Shown piece by piece: positions 10,694 to 19,947 of a stretch of DNA of 64,000 nucleotides. Both the position numbers and the translations under genes were made by a program. This stretch comes from Ningiella ruwaisensis (lineage in GTDB: Bacteria; Pseudomonadota; Gammaproteobacteria; Enterobacterales; Alteromonadaceae). Numbering within the stretch: the first letter of the stretch is position 1; the number at the start of each line of letters is the position of its first letter. Under the pieces are notes generated by a model. That model searched no databases. It was not told the origin of the DNA and saw only the letters and a list, made by a program, of their open reading frames with translations. The stretch spans positions 1 to 64,000 of the forward strand of contig NZ_RAHT01000003.1 of the NCBI RefSeq assembly GCF_004798935.1, written 5' to 3'.

Positions 10694-12073
10694 ATGAAAA
10701 TTATCATCATCGGTGCTGGTCAGGTTGGCGGCACATTAGCAGAGAATCTGGTAGGCGAAAAAAACGAAATCACGATTGTTGATTCGGATATGGCGATCCT
10801 TGAGACGCTGCAAAACAGACTGGATTTGCAAGTTGTCTGCGGCATTGGCTCTCATCCCGATGTGCTAAAAAAAGCGGGCGCTGAAGATGCTGATATGGTT
10901 ATTGCGGTGACCAACAGCGATGAAAGTAACATGATGGCCTGTCAGGTCGCCTATAGCCTATTTAAAACGCCTACCAAAATTGCTCGTGTACGTTCTGAAC
11001 AATACATTATTTACCAAAGTCAGCTGTATAAACACCAAGATATTCCTGTTGATCATTTAATCGCGCCTGAACAACTTGTAACAACAGCAATTAAGCGCTT
11101 AATCGACTATCCGGGCGCCTTACAGGTTGTTGAATTTGCCGATGGTAAAGCCAGCCTGGTTGCTGTGAAAGCCTATTACGGTGGCCTCCTGGTGGGTCAT
11201 GCCCTTTCTGCATTAAAAGAACATATGCCCAATGTGGATACGCGCGTCGCCGCAATTTACCGGCGAGGTCGGCCAATAAGACCCCTCGGCTCTACTGTTA
11301 TTGAAGCCGACGATGAAGTGTTTTTTATTGCTGACACCAAGCATATACGAGCCGTTATGAGCGAATTGCAAAAATTGGAGTCCAGTTATAAACGCATTAT
11401 GATTGCGGGCGGCGGTTTAATTGGTGCGGGTCTGGCAAAACGTCTTGAAGATACGCACAATGTGAAGCTCATTGAGTACAACGCCGAGCGGGCGCAGTAT
11501 TTATCGACCGTGCTTGATAAAGCGATTGTGTTTCAGGGAGATGCATCAGATGCATCACTTCTTTCAGAAGAAAATGTTGAGCAAGTCGATGCTTTTATTG
11601 CAGTTACAAACGATGATGAAGCCAATATCATGTCAGCAATGCTTGCCAAACGCATGGGTGCTCAAAAAGCGATGGTGCTGATTCAACGCAGCGCCTATGT
11701 TGATTTAGTGCAAGGTGGCGATATTGACATTGCATTTTCTCCTCAACAGGCCACCATATCTGCGCTGCTGACACATGTGAGACGAGGGGATATAGTAAAT
11801 GTTCACTCACTTCGCAGAGGTGCTGCAGAGGCAATTGAAGCGATTGCTCACGGCGATGAATCGACATCGAAAGTAGTGGGTAGACAAATCCAGGATATCA
11901 AACTTCCTCCTGGCACGACCATTGGCGCAATTGTGCGAAAAGATGAAGTGATCATTGCCCACAGCGATACGGTTATTCAAGCCAACGATCACGTTATTTT
12001 GTTTTTGGTAGACAAAAAATTCATATGGGACGTGGAAAAACTCTTCCAACCCAGCGCGCTTTTCTTTGGATAG
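10694..12073 (+). CDS. trkA: Trk potassium uptake regulatory subunit TrkA
   Basis: Cytosolic NAD(H)-binding gate of the Trk K+ transporter. The 459-residue protein is a tandem of two RCK units: an N-terminal Rossmann fold starting [16 protein letters not shown] at residue 3, an RCK-C domain around 140-220, a second Rossmann fold [15 protein letters not shown] near 236-250 and a second RCK-C domain around 370-450. It follows rsmB after 21 bases and faces trkH, its membrane partner. The E. coli protein is 458 residues. Confidence 0.97.
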   Translation: MKIIIIGAGQVGGTLAENLVGEKNEITIVDSDMAILETLQNRLDLQVVCGIGSHPDVLKKAGAEDADMVIAVTNSDESNMMACQVAYSLFKTPTKIARVRSEQYIIYQSQLYKHQDIPVDHLIAPEQLVTTAIKRLIDYPGALQVVEFADGKASLVAVKAYYGGLLVGHALSALKEHMPNVDTRVAAIYRRGRPIRPLGSTVIEADDEVFFIADTKHIRAVMSELQKLESSYKRIMIAGGGLIGAGLAKRLEDTHNVKLIEYNAERAQYLSTVLDKAIVFQGDASDASLLSEENVEQVDAFIAVTNDDEANIMSAMLAKRMGAQKAMVLIQRSAYVDLVQGGDIDIAFSPQQATISALLTHVRRGDIVNVHSLRRGAAEAIEAIAHGDESTSKVVGRQIQDIKLPPGTTIGAIVRKDEVIIAHSDTVIQANDHVILFLVDKKFIWDVEKLFQPSALFFG

Positions 12074-12094
12074 CTCGTTTTATCGAGATAAAGC

Positions 12095-12120
12095 GCGTAG
12101 TTAAACGTATCTAACTACGC
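12095..12120. terminator. possible hairpin between trkA and trkH
   Basis: A perfect 9-bp stem (12095-12103 with 12112-12120) and 8-nt loop lie between the convergent genes; the right arm covers the trkH stop codon. Neither side has a clear T tract, so it may protect 3' ends rather than terminate transcription alone. Confidence 0.4.
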
Positions 12121-13562
12121 CAAAAGGTGGGTGAGAACAAAACAAGTAACGAGAACACCTCCAGACGACCAAACAACATCGCCGCAACTAGCATCCATTT
12201 GCCCGGGTCAGACACTTCTGCATATGTACCTGCAACTGTACCTAAGCCTGGACCTAAATTATTCAAGGTAGCTGCCGTTGCCGAAAATGCCGTGATATTA
12301 TCCAATCCGGTGCCTATTAATCCAATCATGATCACCACAAACACAATGGCATAGGCGGCAAAAAATCCCCAAACAGCTTCCACCACTCGCGAAGGCATTG
12401 CTCTATCACCAAGTTTTACTGCATAAACAGCTTTAGGGTGAATAAGCCTGTCGACTTCACGTTTACCTTGCAGGAAAAGCAAAAGAACACGAATGACTTT
12501 AAGTCCGCCACCAGTGGAACCAGCGCAACCGCCTATGAAGCTGGAAAATATCAATAAGATGGGCAAAAAGGTTGGCCATGAAGAAAAGTCGGTTGTTGCA
12601 AATCCGGCAGTTGTACTGACGGATACCGCTTGAATCAATGCCTGATCAAGTGCCGCTTCAGCCGAATCATAGACGGTATAGTTTACCAACACTAAAAAGC
12701 ATACTGTTATCAAGGTAAATTGGATAGTAAAAAACGCTTTGCATTCCGGGTCACGGAAGTAATTTTTGATGTTTCTGCCGCTGACCGCGGCATAATGCAG
12801 AGAAAAGTTAAGGGCCGCAATCCATAAAAAAATCACACAAACCACATTTATGGCTACGCTATTAAAGTGACCTAAACTAGCGTCATACGTCGAAAAGCCC
12901 CCGATGGCTATGGTTGAAAATGCATGACAGACCGCATCAAAGACATCCATGCCGGCAAGCCAATAGGCAAAAGAACAGGCGATAGTAAGCGTCAAGTAGA
13001 TATACCAAAGATGTTTAGCAGTATCCGCTATGCGCGGTGTCATCTTGGAATCTTTGACGGGACCAGGCGTTTCAGCCCGATACAACTGCATGCCACCTAC
13101 ACCTAAAATAGGTAAAACAGCAACTGCTAGTACAATGATACCCATACCCCCTAACCATTGCAGTTGTTGCCGATAAAACTGAACAGCCTTGGGCAAAAAT
13201 TCTATACCCTCAATGACGGTCGCGCCGGTGGTTGTTAAGCCTGAAAACGATTCAAAAATTGCATCGGTTATGGTCATTTGAGGCTGATCGAGCAAAGCAA
13301 AGGGCAAGGCGCCGAATGTAGCGAGCACCGTCCAAAACAAAACAACAATCAAGAAGCCTTCTTTCGCGCGCAGGTCACTTTTATTGGTGCGAGTCGGGTA
13401 CCAAATGATTAGCCCGGTTAGCAAGCTCAGGAAAAACGCGACGACAAAAGCCAGCCCGCCCCCATCTTGATAAATTAATGATATTAAAGCTGGCGGCAAC
13501 ATGGTCACACTAAACAGCGCAACTAAAAGCCCTAATATTCGAATGATAGCGCCGTATTGCAA
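12111..13562 (-). CDS. trkH: Trk potassium uptake channel subunit TrkH
   Basis: Inner-membrane K+ translocating subunit of the Trk system. The 483-residue protein has about ten to twelve hydrophobic segments and the four selectivity-filter loops of the Trk/Ktr/HKT fold, for example LTTTGATV near 110, AIGGFSTYD near 220, VSTTAGFATTDFS near 317 and LNNLGPGLG near 432, plus CAGSTGGGLKVIR (about 349-361) before the cytosolic helix. It is convergent with trkA, so channel and gate are encoded side by side on opposite strands. Confidence 0.96.
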   Translation of the reverse strand: MQYGAIIRILGLLVALFSVTMLPPALISLIYQDGGGLAFVVAFFLSLLTGLIIWYPTRTNKSDLRAKEGFLIVVLFWTVLATFGALPFALLDQPQMTITDAIFESFSGLTTTGATVIEGIEFLPKAVQFYRQQLQWLGGMGIIVLAVAVLPILGVGGMQLYRAETPGPVKDSKMTPRIADTAKHLWYIYLTLTIACSFAYWLAGMDVFDAVCHAFSTIAIGGFSTYDASLGHFNSVAINVVCVIFLWIAALNFSLHYAAVSGRNIKNYFRDPECKAFFTIQFTLITVCFLVLVNYTVYDSAEAALDQALIQAVSVSTTAGFATTDFSSWPTFLPILLIFSSFIGGCAGSTGGGLKVIRVLLLFLQGKREVDRLIHPKAVYAVKLGDRAMPSRVVEAVWGFFAAYAIVFVVIMIGLIGTGLDNITAFSATAATLNNLGPGLGTVAGTYAEVSDPGKWMLVAAMLFGRLEVFSLLVLFSPTFWRS

Positions 13563-14111
13563 TCTTTACTCGCTTGTTAACTAGCTTGTTTTAGACAAAG
13601 GTTTTAATTTACGTGGCATCTTTTGCGCCCCTAATGCATTGTGTGCCTTTCATCTTCAAAACTCAAACACAATGCCAAAAATTATTTTACATTTGTAAGC
13701 ACTTGAAGCCCATGGATAAAAAAATTTATCAAATTTAATGCTTGGCATGTTAAATATTTGTGCTAAATTTATGCGAGTTTCGAATACGACATAACGATAT
13801 AGACACGCGTAATCGAAGCTTAAGGAAATTGCACTTTGATCGTTTATTTCTTGAAGTGGTCTTGCAAAAAGGACCCGAAACATTCAAATCGCAATCACAA
13901 GAATAAAAATAGTTAAGGATTTTGGCTGTCGCCTTCGCGTTATTCCTAAACCACTTTATTTCATACTTTTTCTAAGGTAGAAAAGGTAGTGTTTTGCTGT
14001 CAAAAATTTAGTTGTCAACAAAGTTATCCACAGGTGATTGTAAAACCAAGCGTTTTTATTTTTCGTATTTACATAGACTTACGCGATATTTGAAGAAAGA
14101 GTAAAGCAATT
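13563..14111. other. 549-bp intergenic region upstream of trkH and polA
   Basis: An AT-rich region between the divergent trkH and polA genes. It must hold both promoters, but no strong -35/-10 pair stands out. The clearest element is one perfect DnaA box at 14024-14032, about 80 bp before the polA ATG. Repeated short poly-A and poly-T runs occur from 13670 to 13740. A 75-codon minus-strand frame at 13656-13883 has no recognisable features and I do not call it. Confidence 0.6.
14024..14032 (+). promoter_or_regulatory. consensus DnaA box upstream of polA
   Basis: TTATCCACA, the highest-affinity DnaA box, lies 79 bp before the polA start. It is identical to the boxes at 33142, 33348 and 42455. 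A role in coupling polA expression to DnaA is inferred. Confidence 0.6.
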
Positions 14112-16910
14112 ATGCACAAACATAACTCAGCACCTCTCGTCCTTGTTGACGGTTCATCTTATTTGTTTAGAGCCTTTCACGGTTTGCCACCACTTACTAA
14201 CAGCAAAGGTCAAGATACAGGGGCTATCTATGGCGTTGTAAACATGCTCCGCAGTTTGGTGAAGGAATACGAACCCAGCCATATGGCTGTGGTATTTGAT
14301 GCTAAAGGCAAAACATTCAGGGATGAAATTTACGCCGACTATAAAGCCAACCGGCCGCCTATGCCAGATGAATTGCGTTCTCAAATCGAACCTCTGCATG
14401 CCATTGTTAAGGCAATGGGTTTTCCCATTATTGTGGAGCCGAATGTAGAGGCAGACGACGTGATTGGTACTCTGGCAAAGCAGGCTACATCACAAGGGAT
14501 TGAGTGTGTTATCAGCACTGGCGATAAGGATATGGCACAGTTAGTGAGTGAACATGTCACGCTCATTAACACCATGACCAAAACAAAAATGGATCTAGAG
14601 GGAGTGGTTGATAAGTTTGGCGTACCGGCTGAGTTGATTATTGATTACTTAGCGCTTAAAGGCGACAAAGTCGACAATATTCCAGGCGTACCCGGTGTCG
14701 GTGACAAAAGCGCAGTAGCCATGCTTAACGGTATTGGTGGCATTCACGCGATTTATGAAAATCTGGATAAAATAGCGGATTTAGACTTTCGCGGCGCCAA
14801 GACAATGGCAAAAAAGATGGAAGAGTATAAAGAACAGGCTTTACTGTCTTATGAACTTGCTACCATTGCGTGTGATTTAAAGCTCGACTATAAGCCCACA
14901 AATCTGCAAATCGGCGAAATGGACAAGGCATTGCTCAAAAGCATGTTTACCGAACTCGAATTTAAAAAATGGTTAGCCGAAGTTAGCGGGGATGCCGATA
15001 GCTACGTTGATGCACTTGAAGATACGAACACTGAACAAACCAATAATATTGACCCTCAAAGCGAAAGTACAACAAGTCATGGAGAAGTGTTCGACCGCAG
15101 CGCATATGTTACGGTATTTGATGAAAATACCCTTGATGATCTAATTCAAGAGCTTAAGGACGCTGACTATTATGCAGTAGACACCGAAACCACCAGCCTG
15201 GATTATATGCAAGCTGAACTTGTTGGAATTAGCTTTGCTACAGCGCCGAACAAGGCTTACTATATTCCCGTCGCTCACGATTATCCCGATGCGCCCGAGC
15301 AGCTTTCAAGAGAGTTAGTACTGTCTAAACTTAAGGCGCTGCTTGAAGATAAGCAGGCAAAGAAGATTGGCCAGCATATCAAATATGATAAAAACGTATT
15401 AGCCAACTATGACATTGAGTTAAACGGAATCTTATCCGATACCATGCTGGCTTCTTATGTATTAAACAGTGTTGCCACGCGCCACGATATGGATAGCCTT
15501 TCACTTAAATATCTGGGTCATAAATGTATTGGCTTTGAAGAAATAGCCGGCAAAGGCGCTAAACAACTGACTTTTAACCAGCTTTCTTTAGATACAGCCA
15601 GTGCATATGCAGCAGAAGACGCGGACGTAACCCTGCGTTTATACGAAACACTCCGCACACTGCTTGATAAACAAGATGGCTTGTCTGATGTGCTTAATAA
15701 CATCGAAGTCCCTTTATCATCGGTGCTAGCGAAAGTGGAGCAAACCGGTGTGCTCATTGATTCACAAATGCTGGCGCAGCAGTCTCAGACACTTGCAAAG
15801 CGCATTGTTGAGCTAGAAAAGCAGGTTCATGAACTTGCCGGTGAAAGCTTTAACCTGGGCTCGACCAAACAGTTGCAACATATTTTGTTCGATAAAATGT
15901 CGTTGCCGGTTGTGAAAAAAACCCCTAAAGGCGCGCCATCGACTTCAGAAGACGTACTACAAGACTTGGCCAATGATTACGAATTACCTGCGCTTATCAT
16001 GCAGTATCGTGGTTTAACCAAGTTAAAAAATACCTATACCGACAAACTACCTAAAATGATTAATCATCGCACGAATCGCGTTCACACGTCATATCATCAG
16101 GCAGTTGCTGCTACAGGAAGGCTTTCGTCAAGCGATCCTAACTTACAAAATATTCCCATTCGTACCAGCGAAGGTCGCCAGGTTAGACAAGCTTTTGTTC
16201 CTCAAGAAGGCTATAAAATTGTTGCTGCGGATTACTCTCAAATTGAACTTCGGATTATGGCTCACCTGAGTAAAGACGAGGGCTTGCTTAAGGCTTTTGC
16301 TCAAGGTAAAGATATACATAGCGCAACGGCTTCGGACGTTTTTTCAGTTGAACTGGATAAGGTTACCGCTGATCAACGTCGAAGCGCCAAAGCCATTAAC
16401 TTTGGTTTAATTTATGGGATGAGCGCATTTGGCTTATCCAAGCAACTGCATATTTCACGGGCAGAAGCGCAAAATTACATGGATTTATATTTTAAGCGCT
16501 ATCCAGGTGTTCTTAAATATATGGAGTCCACGCGAGAAAGTGCAAAAGAAAAGGGGTATGTCAGTACCGTTTTTGGCCGCAGGCTGTATTTGCCAGACAT
16601 CAACGCAAGTAATGGCGCTCGACGAAAAGGCGCAGAACGAGCGGCAATAAATGCGCCGATGCAAGGGACAGCAGCAGATATTATCAAAAAGGCGATGATA
16701 GACGTGGCCGCATGGATTGATGGTTTATCTCAGCAAAATGAGATTATCATGATCATGCAGGTCCACGATGAATTGGTGTTTGAAATAAAAGAAGAGAAAC
16801 TCGACACTTACATCGACAAAATCTGCGATATTATGCAAAACTGCGTGTCGCTCGACGTGCCACTAGAAGTCGAAGCAGGCGTAGGAAAAAACTGGGATGA
16901 GGCGCACTAA
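14112..16910 (+). CDS. polA: DNA polymerase I
   Basis: Fills gaps and removes RNA primers in lagging-strand maturation and repair. The 932-residue protein has all three domains: 5' nuclease (about 1-290, with FDAKGKTFRDE and GDKVDNIPGVPGVG), 3'-5' proofreading exonuclease (about 330-520, with DTETTSLDY carrying the catalytic Asp and Glu, so proofreading looks intact) and polymerase (about 530-932) with motif A DYSQIELRIMAHLS, motif B RRSAKAINFGLIYGM and motif C MQVHDELVFE. It is preceded by a DnaA box and followed closely by convergent engB. Confidence 0.98.
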   Translation: MHKHNSAPLVLVDGSSYLFRAFHGLPPLTNSKGQDTGAIYGVVNMLRSLVKEYEPSHMAVVFDAKGKTFRDEIYADYKANRPPMPDELRSQIEPLHAIVKAMGFPIIVEPNVEADDVIGTLAKQATSQGIECVISTGDKDMAQLVSEHVTLINTMTKTKMDLEGVVDKFGVPAELIIDYLALKGDKVDNIPGVPGVGDKSAVAMLNGIGGIHAIYENLDKIADLDFRGAKTMAKKMEEYKEQALLSYELATIACDLKLDYKPTNLQIGEMDKALLKSMFTELEFKKWLAEVSGDADSYVDALEDTNTEQTNNIDPQSESTTSHGEVFDRSAYVTVFDENTLDDLIQELKDADYYAVDTETTSLDYMQAELVGISFATAPNKAYYIPVAHDYPDAPEQLSRELVLSKLKALLEDKQAKKIGQHIKYDKNVLANYDIELNGILSDTMLASYVLNSVATRHDMDSLSLKYLGHKCIGFEEIAGKGAKQLTFNQLSLDTASAYAAEDADVTLRLYETLRTLLDKQDGLSDVLNNIEVPLSSVLAKVEQTGVLIDSQMLAQQSQTLAKRIVELEKQVHELAGESFNLGSTKQLQHILFDKMSLPVVKKTPKGAPSTSEDVLQDLANDYELPALIMQYRGLTKLKNTYTDKLPKMINHRTNRVHTSYHQAVAATGRLSSSDPNLQNIPIRTSEGRQVRQAFVPQEGYKIVAADYSQIELRIMAHLSKDEGLLKAFAQGKDIHSATASDVFSVELDKVTADQRRSAKAINFGLIYGMSAFGLSKQLHISRAEAQNYMDLYFKRYPGVLKYMESTRESAKEKGYVSTVFGRRLYLPDINASNGARRKGAERAAINAPMQGTAADIIKKAMIDVAAWIDGLSQQNEIIMIMQVHDELVFEIKEEKLDTYIDKICDIMQNCVSLDVPLEVEAGVGKNWDEAH

Positions 16911-16932
16911 GTTTTTCTATTAAGCCCCTATT

Positions 16933-16963
16933 GGCGCCTACTCTTTGTGAGAAGGCGCTTTTT
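16933..16963 (+). terminator. polA terminator inside the 3' end of engB
   Basis: A 6-bp GC stem (16934-16939 with 16953-16958, plus a G-T pair) with a 13-nt loop is followed by five T residues. It reads as a terminator for polA and overlaps the last codons of engB on the other strand. Confidence 0.6.
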
Positions 16964-17555
16964 CAAGTTCCAGCCAATTCATCAAGACTTTTTCAGCCTC
17001 GCTTAGCCCTACTCCATTTAATGAAGAAAATGCATGAACCGTAATGTCACCCATAAAGGCAAGAGATGCTTCTCTTACCATCAGTACCTGCTGCTTGCGC
17101 TTGCCCGATTTAAGTTTGTCGGCCTTTGTCAGCAGCAACAGCACTGGCAATTTGGCGTCAACCGCCCAGTAGATTAAGTTTTGATCAAGGTCTTTTAGCG
17201 GATGACGTATATCCATCAAGACCACCAGCCCTTTTAAACATTCTCGCTTTTGCAGGTATTCGCCCAGCGATTTCTGCCACTTTTCTTTCATTTTCAGCGG
17301 CACTTTGGCATATCCATAGCCGGGTAAATCCACCAGGCGACGTTTTTCATCCAATTCGAATATATTGATTAATTGGGTACGACCTGGCGTTTTACTGGTG
17401 CGAGCCAGATTATTCTGACGCGTAATTTTATTTAATGCGCTGGATTTACCTGCATTACTTCGTCCGGCAAACGCGATTTCAAAACCGTCAAATTTATCGA
17501 GATGAGAAATATCGGGAGCACTGGTTAAAAATGTTGCTTTGGTAAAGTACGACAT
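16938..17555 (-). CDS. engB: ribosome biogenesis GTP-binding protein EngB (YihA/YsxC)
   Basis: A 205-residue single-domain GTPase needed for assembly of the large ribosomal subunit. G1 is GRSNAGKSS (about 31-39), the G2 threonine lies in SKTPGRTQ, G3 is DLPGYGYA (about 76-83) and G4 is TKADK (about 142-146). Its gene lies between polA and cytochrome c4, a common gammaproteobacterial order. In enteric bacteria Spot 42 RNA lies between polA and engB; here the gap is only 27 bases and no such RNA fits. Confidence 0.96.
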   Translation of the reverse strand: MSYFTKATFLTSAPDISHLDKFDGFEIAFAGRSNAGKSSALNKITRQNNLARTSKTPGRTQLINIFELDEKRRLVDLPGYGYAKVPLKMKEKWQKSLGEYLQKRECLKGLVVLMDIRHPLKDLDQNLIYWAVDAKLPVLLLLTKADKLKSGKRKQQVLMVREASLAFMGDITVHAFSSLNGVGLSEAEKVLMNWLELEKAPSHKE

Positions 17556-17824
17556 GTATTCCTATCTAAAACAATTCAGTAGGCGTCAATTAAAAAGTCA
17601 GTCTTTTAAAACGCGAAGGTTAATCACAAATTTCCCGGCAATGTTAACAGAGAACGTTCGAATAATCGCGAAAAGTGTATGAAATGATTTACCAAAGCAG
17701 TGCTTAAATCGATAGTATTACGATGTAAGAGTTTTCTTAAGTCTATATTTGTGTAAAATATCACGCCATTACACGATAGCGATCCATTGCATTTACTAAA
17801 ACCGCATCTTTAGAGAGATAGTTT

Positions 17825-18448
17825 ATGAAGAAAATATGTATGCTTTTAGGGCTTATCCTTTCAAGCGCAACTGCCTTGGCGGTAGACGGAGACCCAGAAG
17901 CAGGAAAAGCGAAATCTATCACGTGCGCAGCTTGTCACGGTACTGATGGAAATAGCGCCATCCCTCTGAACCCCAAAATCGCCGGGCAACATGCGGGTTA
18001 CCTGTATAAGCAACTTGAAGAGTTCAAGCTTGCTTCGCAAACCGGTGGTAAAGAGGGACGAAACAATGCGGTGATGAATGGCATGGCGGCCCCTCTTTCC
18101 GAGCAAGATATGAAGGATCTTGCCGCTTATTTTGCTAGCCAGGATTTGAAAATCGGTGCAGCACCTGAAGATGTCATCGCTCAAGGTGAAGCCCTTTATC
18201 GAGGCGGCGATGCAGAGCGGGGCATTACGGCGTGTATTGCCTGTCACGGCCCGGGCGGTAAAGGTATGAATCTGGCAGGCTTCCCCGTTATTGGCGGTCA
18301 GCATGCGCAATACACAGAGCAACAACTTAAAATGTTTCGTTCAGGTGAACGGAATAATGACCTGAATGGAATGATGCGAGGCGTATCCTCAAAACTGACA
18401 GACGAAGATATCAGAATACTTTCTGCTTATCTTGAAGGTCTTCACTAA
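17825..18448 (+). CDS. diheme cytochrome c4
   Basis: A periplasmic or membrane-associated electron carrier to terminal oxidases. Signal peptide MKKICMLLGLILSSATALA (1-19), then two class I cytochrome c domains, each with a CxxCH heme site: CAACH (about 34-38) and CIACH (about 138-142). Methionine ligands are probably supplied by GMAAPLS and GMMRGVSS. The 207-residue two-domain layout is typical of c4. RBS AGAGAG is just upstream. It runs away from engB, sharing a 269-bp promoter region with a TAAAAT -10-like hexamer near 17753. Confidence 0.93.
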   Translation: MKKICMLLGLILSSATALAVDGDPEAGKAKSITCAACHGTDGNSAIPLNPKIAGQHAGYLYKQLEEFKLASQTGGKEGRNNAVMNGMAAPLSEQDMKDLAAYFASQDLKIGAAPEDVIAQGEALYRGGDAERGITACIACHGPGGKGMNLAGFPVIGGQHAQYTEQQLKMFRSGERNNDLNGMMRGVSSKLTDEDIRILSAYLEGLH

Positions 18449-18472
18449 ACTTAAGTATTGTTTCTGTTTACC

Positions 18473-18489
18473 TATCGAAATTTTCGATA
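18473..18489. repeat. perfect 17-nt palindrome after cytochrome c4
   Basis: TATCGAAATTTTCGATA lies 25 bases after the cytochrome c4 stop codon. The following run is A rather than T, so it is not a convincing terminator for the upstream gene on the plus strand. Confidence 0.4.
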
Positions 18490-18509
18490 AAAAAACAGAT
18501 GTAAAAAAG

Positions 18510-18537
18510 TTGTAAAATAATTTTAATCACGTATTAT
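18510..18537 (+). promoter_or_regulatory. promoter of candidate small RNA
   Basis: TTGTAA (18510-18515), 16-bp spacer, TATTAT (18532-18537). Transcription would start near the A at 18544, directly before a chain of hairpins. Confidence 0.5.
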
Positions 18538-18543
18538 TCACCC

Positions 18544-18756
18544 ATCTCGCAAGCAGTGCTTGCTTAACGCGAAGTTTGTGAGTAGTATTTACACAATAAG
18601 AAAGCGTAACGGAATACCAAAAACAAGTTAGCTTGTTTTGATAAGAATAATAAAAAGTGAAATAAGCAGTTAAGCACAAGAAGTGCTAAACGGGAGAGGT
18701 GTCACAAGACACTGATTAATATTAAGGTGATATCTTCGGGTATCACCTTTTTTCTT
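18544..18756 (+). ncRNA. candidate structured small RNA, position of csrC
   Basis: A 343-bp gap between cytochrome c4 and yihI has a promoter-like sequence, no plausible reading frame, and five successive hairpins: 18549-18563 (6-bp stem, AGT loop), 18620-18639 (8-bp stem, TTAG loop), 18673-18687 (5-bp stem), 18699-18712 (5-bp stem, ACAA loop) and a terminator hairpin at 18724-18749. The predicted RNA is about 210 nt. In E. coli csrC sits between yihA (engB) and yihI, so the place is right for a CsrA-titrating RNA, but only two GGA motifs are visible (18611 and 18693), far fewer than in CsrB/C. It could instead be a long yihI leader. Identity is open. Confidence 0.5.
18724..18756 (+). terminator. 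rho-independent terminator of candidate small RNA
   Basis: A 9-bp stem (18724-18732 with 18741-18749) and 8-nt loop, followed by four more T residues and TTCTTG. It stands 36 bp before the yihI start, so it ends a transcript begun upstream of yihI. Confidence 0.85.
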
Positions 18757-18791
18757 GTCTGTTGTGTTAATACAGGATAAATGAGGACCAT

Positions 18792-19328
18792 ATGGGTCAC
18801 AGCAAAAAATCGAGAAAGATAGGCAAAATTGGCGTGTCTAAATCTGACGCACCAAAAAAGCCGCGTAGCAACGAAAAGCCAAAACCAAAGAAAAAAGCAG
18901 GCAGAAAGCCTGGGTCTCGTCAGCAAGAAGTCAAGCAGAGCAACAAAAATGCGAATGAAAAGCCCAAACAAGACCCTCGCAGCGGCAGTAAAAAGGCAAT
19001 TGACTTAAGTCGCTACGCTGTAAAATCTGCAACATCGCTCAAACAAGATAAACCTAAACCGCAAGTAGCAAAGCCCAAATATAAAACGCCGCAGTTAGAA
19101 TTAGTAGCGATTGAAGAAGATATGCGTCTTGAAGCGCTGTTAGAGAAACGGGAAAAACAAAGACTGAGCGCAGATGAGCAATCATATGTTGATACATTGC
19201 TTGCTCGTCACCAGCAGCTTTGTGAGCTTTTGGGTATCAATGCTGACGATGATGAAAAGGATGTTAAGCGCGAAGATGATCCCTTTGCGGCTTTAGACGC
19301 AATAAAGCTAGACGATTTTAAAGACTAG
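18792..19328 (+). CDS. yihI: Der GTPase-activating protein YihI
   Basis: A 178-residue protein that in E. coli stimulates GTP hydrolysis by Der (EngA) and delays ribosome maturation. The first 70 residues are highly basic and low-complexity (Lys, Pro, Ser). The conserved core runs from about 95 to 160 with LVAIEEDMRLEALLEKREK and LSADEQSYVD, and the tail is acidic (DDDEKDVKREDD), matching the family layout. The RBS GAGGA is 6-7 bases before the ATG. It follows the candidate small RNA and precedes a DUF2489 gene. Confidence 0.9.
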   Translation: MGHSKKSRKIGKIGVSKSDAPKKPRSNEKPKPKKKAGRKPGSRQQEVKQSNKNANEKPKQDPRSGSKKAIDLSRYAVKSATSLKQDKPKPQVAKPKYKTPQLELVAIEEDMRLEALLEKREKQRLSADEQSYVDTLLARHQQLCELLGINADDDEKDVKREDDPFAALDAIKLDDFKD

Positions 19329-19347
19329 CAAATAAGGCTAAAGCATC

Positions 19348-19791
19348 ATGATATTTTGGATACTGCTTGCGCTTGCAGCGCTGATAATTGTTGGCTTAAG
19401 CGTCTATGCTGGAAAACTGTTGTATATGCTCAAGGCGCAAAATAAGCGACATCTTGTAGCGCGCGAAAAACGCATCGTAAATATTACGCAAAGTATTCAA
19501 ACTATTGCCTTTGCGATGCAGCAACAGCAATGCGATCTATCTGAGGGCGCAATCCGCATCTGCCGTTTACTTGAAGCAATGCCGCTCGATCCGCAGCCTG
19601 ATTATGAGCGCGACTTCCCTGCCCTTCACAATCTGTTCGAAAAGGTCAAAGATTACCCCACACACGAAGCAAGAAATGCGTTACCTAAAAGCGAGCGTCG
19701 CGCGCAAGATAAAGAGCGGGAAGAATTTGAAAGCGAGCTCGAATCCTCAATCTTGGTAGAACTTGAACAACTCAAGCGATTTAACCAATAA
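19348..19791 (+). CDS. DUF2489 membrane-anchored protein
   Basis: A 147-residue protein of the DUF2489 family, function unknown. One N-terminal membrane segment (about 2-24) is followed by a cytosolic helical, charged region that looks partly coiled-coil (about 30-147), with the conserved pieces NITQSIQTIAFAMQQ and CDLSEGAIRICRLLE. It starts 19 bases after yihI and is followed by a strong hairpin, so yihI and this gene form a two-gene unit, as in related genomes. Confidence 0.8.
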   Translation: MIFWILLALAALIIVGLSVYAGKLLYMLKAQNKRHLVAREKRIVNITQSIQTIAFAMQQQQCDLSEGAIRICRLLEAMPLDPQPDYERDFPALHNLFEKVKDYPTHEARNALPKSERRAQDKEREEFESELESSILVELEQLKRFNQ

Positions 19792-19804
19792 AGTGCGTCA
19801 TTGA

Positions 19805-19845
19805 CGCTAGCATCCAATACGGTTTTGGATGCTAGCGAAGCTTTT
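19805..19845 (+). terminator. strong hairpin after the DUF2489 gene
   Basis: A perfect 13-bp stem (19805-19817 with 19825-19837) and 7-nt loop. The T run (CTTTTAT) begins four bases after the stem. It separates the yihI unit from glyQS. Confidence 0.75.
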
Positions 19846-19947
19846 ATAGATAAGTGATTGCAGGTATACTACGCGCTTTAAACGCATTAACTAGCAAGAG
19901 ATAACAGCCTGGTTTGTTGTCTTTTAAATTATCTACAGCGGTCGAAC

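Noticed and set aside
13656-13883. 75-codon minus-strand frame between trkH and polA
   Set aside because: No ribosome binding site, no recognisable family and a composition like the AT-rich intergenic DNA around it.
16911-16937. Search for Spot 42 RNA between polA and engB
   Set aside because: The gap is 27 bases and holds only part of a terminator; no room for the RNA.
18544-18756. Calling the candidate small RNA csrC outright
   Set aside because: Position fits but the many GGA-in-loop motifs that define CsrB/C are missing.
18702-18971. 89-codon minus-strand frame over the small RNA terminator and yihI
   Set aside because: It is antisense to the Lys/Arg-rich start of yihI, which gives a spurious hydrophobic frame.
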